Source of the DNA: Poriferisphaera corsica
GTDB lineage: Bacteria > Planctomycetota > Phycisphaerae > Phycisphaerales > Phycisphaeraceae
Direction: 5' to 3'
NCBI RefSeq assembly: GCF_007747445.1
Contig: NZ_CP036425.1
Span: 1,596,175 to 1,660,174 of the forward strand
DNA: 64,000 nucleotides
Made by a program: the position numbers and the translations under genes. Under the pieces are notes generated by a model that was not told the origin of the DNA, did no database searches, and worked only from the letters and a program-made list of their open reading frames with translations. Shown here one piece after another: positions 63,229-64,000 of the stretch (within the stretch, counting starts at the first letter, position 1; each line of letters begins with the position of its first letter).

Positions 63229-64000
63229 GTGAATCAGCCAGTACCTCGATTAAAAATTGAGAACGCAATAAAACACTTCGGCCAAACCATCGCGCTCGAC
63301 GGCGTCGACCTCGAACTCATGCCCGGCGAAATCCATGCCATCATCGGCGAAAACGGTGCCGGCAAAAGTACACTCATGAAAGCCCTCTCTGGCGCACACA
63401 AGCTCGACACCGGAAAAATGTGGCTCGACGGCCAAAGCTACAAACCTTTATCTCCTCACGACGGTAGATCCTCCGGCGTCAGCATGATCTATCAGGAGCT
63501 TTCACTCGCACAACATCTCTCTGTCAAAGAAAACATCCTCCTAGGCGTCGAACCCAACTACCGTGGTCTCATAAACTGGCCTAAAGTTAAACGTCAAGCT
63601 AATCAGGCATTAGAGGGTGTTGGCCGCCCCGATATCAACCTGGATCTACCTGTGATGGAACTCTCCAACGCTGAACAGCAACTCGTAGAAATCGCCCGAT
63701 CACTCGCCACCGGTTGCAAAGTCCTCGTACTCGATGAACCCACGAGTTCACTGACTCAATCCGATACCCAAAAACTCTTCAGCATGATGCGGACCCTTAA
63801 AAAACAGGGTGTTTCTATCCTCTACATCTCTCACTTCCTCGAAGAAGTCAAAGAAGTCTGTGATAATTTCACCGTCCTCCGTGACGGTGTCTCCGTCGGC
63901 AACGGTTCCGTCGCAGAGACATCCACTGATGAAATTGTCTCCATGATGGTTGGCCGCGACGTCAAGCAGATGTACCCCAAGTCGAAACACGATGTCGACG
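63229..64000 (+). CDS. RbsA/MglA-like double ATPase of a sugar ABC transporter (partial)
   Basis: Energises the sugar uptake system whose binding protein precedes it. The first 257 residues are present; the gene runs off the right edge. Walker A GENGAGKST, the Q loop YQELSLAQHL, the signature region ELSNAEQQLVEIARSL, and Walker B LVLDEPTSSL are clear in the first ATP-binding half; the second half and a permease gene should follow. The GTG at 63229 is chosen because GGGGA lies 8 bases upstream and the protein then begins just before the first strand. Confidence 0.9.
   Translation, partial: MNQPVPRLKIENAIKHFGQTIALDGVDLELMPGEIHAIIGENGAGKSTLMKALSGAHKLDTGKMWLDGQSYKPLSPHDGRSSGVSMIYQELSLAQHLSVKENILLGVEPNYRGLINWPKVKRQANQALEGVGRPDINLDLPVMELSNAEQQLVEIARSLATGCKVLVLDEPTSSLTQSDTQKLFSMMRTLKKQGVSILYISHFLEEVKEVCDNFTVLRDGVSVGNGSVAETSTDEIVSMMVGRDVKQMYPKSKHDVD

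Noticed and set aside
63099-63260. Short frame between the binding protein and the ATPase
   Set aside because: It overlaps the ATPase start in another frame and has no ribosome site; the GTG at 63229 is preferred.

Overview
The window looks like a chromosomal segment from a planctomycete, most likely class Phycisphaerae. The reasons are a PEP-CTERM anchored exported protein ending in a VPTPAA-type motif, a Ser/Thr kinase with a helical N-terminal extension, a DUF3568-like tail, a standalone polyprenyl synthase, and a long ribosomal-protein cluster lacking several genes usually found in it. This placement is inferred from gene content only. No rRNA, tRNA, CRISPR array, insertion sequence or prophage was seen.

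Layout. 1-6.1 kb: the end of a DUF3568-like gene, then a minus-strand run cysE, LON-domain protein, SDR-type epimerase, pcrA, trpF. 6.2-7.9 kb: a promoter, structured RNA and terminator unit that resembles 6S RNA, then an anchored LysM protein. 8-18 kb (plus strand): a WaaE-like glycosyltransferase, a STAS/anti-sigma pair, argB and argF, an unknown protein, a low-molecular-weight phosphatase, an RpiB-like isomerase, a membrane protein, and a BtuF/FecCD-type uptake pair. 18-19.3 kb: an AT-richer patch with a VOC protein and doubtful small ORFs. 19.4-21.5 kb: pyrF, then a DUF2089 regulator with a small membrane protein behind a set of palindromes.

21.7-33.2 kb (minus strand): a PEP-CTERM protein, a Na/Pi cotransporter, a standalone IMP cyclohydrolase, a PQQ-type beta-propeller lipoprotein, a DUF6159-like membrane protein, a GH18 chitinase-like lipoprotein preceded by G-tracts, transaldolase, a membrane thioredoxin and a Ser/Thr kinase. 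33.5-42.3 kb (plus strand): polyprenyl diphosphate synthase, a PEP mutase/isocitrate lyase family enzyme, a PAS-like/GAF/response-receiver protein, rsmB, a bifunctional nuclease-domain protein, a glycine-rich RRM protein, a VOC protein and an EamA transporter. 42.3-43.5 kb: an unknown exported protein on the minus strand.

43.8-60.0 kb (minus strand): a contiguous S10-spc-alpha cluster in the order rpsJ, rplC, rplD, rplW, rplB, rpsS, rplV, rpsC, rplP, rpmC, rpsQ, rplN, rplX, rplE, rpsN, rpsH, rplF, rplR, rpsE, rplO, secY, map, infA, rpmJ, rpsM, rpsK, rpoA, rplQ. rpmD, adk and rpsD are absent from their usual places. Several spacers in the cluster (rplC-rplD, secY-map, rpsK-rpoA, rpoA-rplQ) carry strong hairpins that could set independent expression of its segments. 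60.6-64 kb (plus strand): glutamate decarboxylase, then a sugar-type ABC system (substrate-binding lipoprotein and the start of an RbsA-like double ATPase that runs off the window).

The most interesting signals are the 6S-like RNA at 6.24-6.48 kb, the structured spacers in the ribosomal cluster, the split purine enzyme, and a sensor protein whose histidine phosphoacceptor site appears replaced.
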